From Pelomyxa schiedti (taxonomy: Eukaryota > Evosea > Pelobiontida > Pelomyxidae): DNA of 64,000 nt. Each line of letters opens with the position of its first letter. The first letter of the stretch is position 1. Shown in pieces: positions 60,443-64,000 of the stretch. The stretch covers positions 117,239-181,238 of the forward strand of contig JAHLWZ010000793.1 of NCBI GenBank assembly GCA_020536535.1, read 5' to 3'. Under the pieces are notes generated by a model. It did not search any database. It saw nothing but the letters and a program-made list of their open reading frames with translations, and had not been told where the DNA came from. Both the position numbers and the translations under genes were made by a program.

Positions 60443-61428
60443 CGAAGAGTGGGAGAGTTCCTTTTTTTTTTTTGAGTTTTTTTTAAATTTTCTTCTATCT
60501 ATTATTGGAGGGGGGGGTTCGGAGATCAGGAGCCAGCCACTCACTCGTTTCTCAGTTGTTAGCTTCACACCTCAGCCACCAATTTACATGTGATGAAGTT
60601 GAGCTCCTTGTGGACTATTCTCAGGTGGTGTCTACTTGTGCTCCTGTGTGCTGGTTCTGGCCCTACTCTCCAGTGGAACTGGTCCAAACTTCTAGTTTGC
60701 AGTTGCACTATCTTAATGAAAGGAGTTGATTGGGTAAGGACACAAGACAAAGTGATTTCAGTATCACCTTTAGATCTCAACTTTCAAGTCTGTGTCAAAG
60801 TTATTCATAAGTAACTTGTTTTGGTAACCTTGTGTGTAAGTGACAAGTTTTTCTTTGGTCAGGATGTAAAGAATGTCAACTTGATTGAAGCATCTCTTTT
60901 TGGCTAGTTTGGCATTGGTTTGCTCCATTAATGAGTGGTCTGGAAAGACCTGAGGATGGCCACTGTTTGAAAATTGTGGGGAATTTATCTTATGTAAGTT
61001 TATTTTTTCAACATTGTTTTTGACCACATTACACAAAATACCAACTGAACATGGAATTTGCATGGAAAATATTGATGGTCCCAACCAATGATGTGTTTAT
61101 TTTTATCTTCAAAGCTATGCACTTTGTTGTACCTTCACAAGGGTGCATTAATATAAAACTAAATTGAAAAAAGATTACAAAGATAATATATCTCTATCTT
61201 TGTTGTGTTGCAAACAGAGGTGCTCTTCATCTCCACAAAGGCAACAACCCTACAGACACACAAACCCATGCATGCTGGCTCCATCTGACAAAAATTAAAC
61301 ACCAGATGGCTAAATAAAAAAAACGCCAGGACTGAGCGATGGTAACGTAAAATGACAGCGTTCCGGTCTGTTGATTTTTCAAATAAGTTTTTCTCTGGTG
61401 ACCGCCGAACTTAAAAACAAAACAAGGA
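60443..61428. other. intergenic region, right-arm mirror of 21359-22344
   Basis: Same unconvincing short frames as the left copy; no gene recognised. Confidence 0.4.
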
Positions 61429-62709
61429 ATGAGGAAATTGTTGGTGTTGGCTCTCGTTGCAGTGGTTGCCCTCGTAATAACACTAAGTAAGTAAGTAATT
61501 AGCCGTAGTTACTAGTCGTGTCGTTTCATTGTATCCCGCCGCGGTTGTGTCTTTGTAACTTTGTGCCTAAGTTTTGGGGCGGGGGGGGGGTGATGTACCA
61601 ATGATTGAGAGTAACATGAACCTAGTTGGTCTTGGCTATTTCCAGTTGGTTGTGGAGAGTCCGCGTCGATGTACCACTCTCGCTCCCGCTCCCGCTGCCG
61701 CCACTGACATTACGCCTGTATCCAATTGCAGTTGCCCTCAACTAGCTGACAAACCGACTCCCCCACCATGCAGTCAGCAAGCAAGCTCATGCCCACCACC
61801 CCACAAACAAGGAGGATGGCCAATAATGGATGAACGCCAGAGGGAATTTTATTCAATATGGCATCCCGCAATGATGCAGAGATGAAGAAGGTACTGACTG
61901 GATGGGGCCGCTTGTTTCCCTTTCATTTCATTTCTGGTGGGAACCCCCCAGATGTGGAACTCAAAGTCCGTCAAATTGAACACCGATCTAAGTACTCAAG
62001 TCCAATTTTTACTCAACTAATCTTCTAAGAATTTACCCGGTGATTTCCACCAATATTGGTGATGGCTCTATGTCTGAACTCTGTCAAAAGTTCTATCTTT
62101 ACTACAGGTGGCTTTGCAATGCAACAGAAGGTGCCACTAAAAATTTCGATTACGATTGGTTTTGGCTCCCAACTTACTGAAATTACTTTCCAAGTAACTC
62201 TTTCCATACCATATGCCCTTTTTAAATGGCGATACAGATACAACCCAAATGATATCCAATTGATCTGTTATCTGCACGGTAAAGACCCGGTTCAGTGGCA
62301 CCATCCTGCACCTGAAGGTATTGTACCGAACTGTAAAACAAAAAGTATCTCATTAACCGTTGCTTAAGGATTTCCTGCAAGGCGAAAGTGGGCTAGTGGA
62401 GGTGGAGTTATCATGTCCAGGACTTGCCTGCAAGGAATATGCAAAATTCTACCCGCATGGGACCTGAAAAAGGCTGCCTATGAGGAGTATGACGACGTCA
62501 TGGTCAGCAGAATGGCGCAGGAGGGCGGCGCGACACTTATTGACGAGTCGGGTGTGCTGTGGATTTGGACTCCATCAGGTTCGACTCATGGTGGGCCATA
62601 TGCCAACTACCGCAAGGACATAGTTACATATCACCATATTGATGACATAGAACAAGTGGTGATGCTGGGTGAAGTTGTGTACGATGTACTCGGGTATGGT
62701 CTGGAGTGA
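61429..62709 (+). CDS. GT31/fringe-like glycosyltransferase, possibly broken, right-arm copy
   Basis: Mirror image of 20078-21358: anchor at 61429, GGG acceptor motif near 62400, stop at 62707-62709. The middle remains unspliced in my reading. Confidence 0.5.
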
Positions 62710-62989
62710 CGGGTTCCAGTTGGTGATTGCACAACAACCACACACGTCTACTTTATCTTTCCGTGGAGCTACTACCTACTACCTACTACCTACAACCCAC
62801 CCAACTATTTTCCCCTTTGGGTTTTGTAACCCTCAAGAGCTAACGGGATTAGACTTTCTAAATGTTTATTCCTTTGGGTTGGTGGGCGCCCTCTGGCGAC
62901 TGGGTTTTGAGTTTTGGGTGTTGGGGCAACTTAGCATATGTTTCTATTGTAGGAAAAAAAACAAAAAAATAGGTTGTCAACAGCCCACA

Positions 62990-63741
62990 GTCGATTTCAC
63001 ATGCTCTGGATGAGGCACGCGACTACCACCTCTTTGTAAAAGAGCATGGCCCCACCCTTGCTCCCTGGTGCCAGAGGCCTCCATGTGTGCTTTTGTGTGC
63101 CATGCCTTTGCAGCACTCAATGAAAAGAGTGAATGCTTGACCCCTGGGCTGAGAGGATTGGCGACTGTTGTCTTGGTGGGCCAGAAGTTGACTGGGGGTC
63201 AAACACTGGGTTGAACACAACAGACCCGCCTCAAAGCAAGCTGTGCCAATGTAGGGCTGAGAGTGCTGTGTGTAAAGAGCAACTTTATGTAGTCCTTCTG
63301 CGTCATGCTGCCCTTGGCAGCCTGGACCCACTCTCAGCTGAGGCAAACACTGCACTTGTGATTTGGTAATCTTGGACCCCAGGGAGATTGAAGTAGGCTG
63401 CAAGCTTCCCCCACTCAATTCCCATTGCCTTTGAGGCATCGTTTGGGGGTGAGACTGTTCCCAGATATGAGTGGGTGGGCATCAGGTGCGAAGGTCAGAA
63501 TCCTGTGCATGTCTGCCATACAGGCTGCGTTTCCCTCCCTGCTGGTTCCAAACGTGTCAATGGCGAACTGCTTGTCTCAAGGCCCAAAGTGTGTACACAG
63601 TGGTGTAGAAAATGTGGAAATAAACCCCAATTTGGCCCATCTTTTCCCAAGGGTCCACAGGGCCAAAAAAACAAAGCATTCCAGATCATTCTCCAAGTAG
63701 GGAGTCATCATTTTCTCCATAGGAACACAATGACTAGATGA
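62990..63741 (+). pseudogene. decayed Cys-rich gene, right-arm copy
   Basis: Mirror image of 19046-19797 with the same frame breaks in the same places. Confidence 0.35.
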
Positions 63742-64000
63742 GGTCTAAGCTATAACTGGTTTAAGTTAGATTAGATATTTTCATAGAAAATTGATGACAA
63801 ATCACATTGGTGTCTCCATGAAGAGGCTGGGACTCACAAAAGTGTGAACTCCCACAGAGTAACTAACACAATGGGAAAGAAGAAAGGGTGATGATAAGAC
63901 CGGAAAGAAAGAAAGAAATCTCTTTTTCCTTTCATCATGCTGTTGTGGCCAAGGGCACAGAAAGTTGCTCCTCCTGTCGTTTCTAAACAATTCCACATTC

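Larger units (their letters stand above)
41581..64000. repeat. right arm of giant inverted repeat (palindrome), cut by window end
   Basis: Reverse complement of 18787-41206 with no difference seen in the parts compared. It ends at the window edge, about 127 bp before the position where the mirror of the copy-A RS-RRM-RS stop codon would begin (64127). Confidence 0.97.

Noticed and set aside
18787-64000. The inverted repeat as terminal repeats of one very large transposon
   Set aside because: The arms are made of ordinary host housekeeping genes and the spacer holds no transposase or integrase.
1-64000. tRNA or rRNA genes, CRISPR arrays, bacterial operons
   Set aside because: None seen by eye on either strand; genes are spliced and monocistronic in layout.

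Overview
The window is nuclear DNA of a eukaryotic protist with a compact, intron-dense genome. Almost every gene is cut by short GT-AG introns, mostly about 35-60 nt with some at 24-28 nt, and neighbouring genes lie only about 50-300 bp apart, often divergently. The stop codons used are the standard ones. The core genes are conserved eukaryotic housekeeping genes: WDR12/YTM1, a VAMP7-type R-SNARE, BRR2, DDB1, ZNHIT3, TMEM209, NUDC and striatin. A two-domain flavodoxin/ferredoxin protein of a type common in anaerobes fits an anaerobic lifestyle. My tentative, low-confidence guess is an anaerobic amoebozoan (archamoeba, Pelomyxa-like); no single gene here proves it.

Unique left part (1-18786). 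On the + strand lie WDR12/YTM1 (ribosome assembly), an R-SNARE, an EF-hand protein and the 8 kb BRR2 spliceosomal helicase gene. The minus strand then carries the flavodoxin/ferredoxin gene, an intronless gene of unknown function and a secreted protein of unknown function with an 89-nt poly-T run in its first intron. The first of two directly repeated copies of an RS-RRM-RS splicing-factor gene follows.

Giant palindrome (18787-64000). Every position x from 18787 to 41206 pairs with 82787-x on the other strand. This gives two arms of at least 22,420 bp around a 374-bp unique spacer (41207-41580). The right arm is cut by the window end, so the outer boundary is unseen. From outside to centre each arm carries a decayed gene, a GT31-like glycosyltransferase, the second RS-RRM-RS copy, DDB1, ZNHIT3, TMEM209, a secreted 2H phosphoesterase, NUDC, striatin, a pentameric ligand-gated ion channel-like gene, a HAD-family gene and a PHB-depolymerase-type esterase. 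The arms look identical wherever I compared them, including a 62-nt homopolymer of equal length. That means a very recent fold-back duplication, strong gene conversion, or an assembly or amplification artefact. The spacer holds the start of a further gene that the right arm cuts off.

The most interesting biology is the palindrome itself and the protist Cys-less pentameric ligand-gated channel-like protein. Candidate transferred genes (flavodoxin/ferredoxin, esterase, channel) come next.
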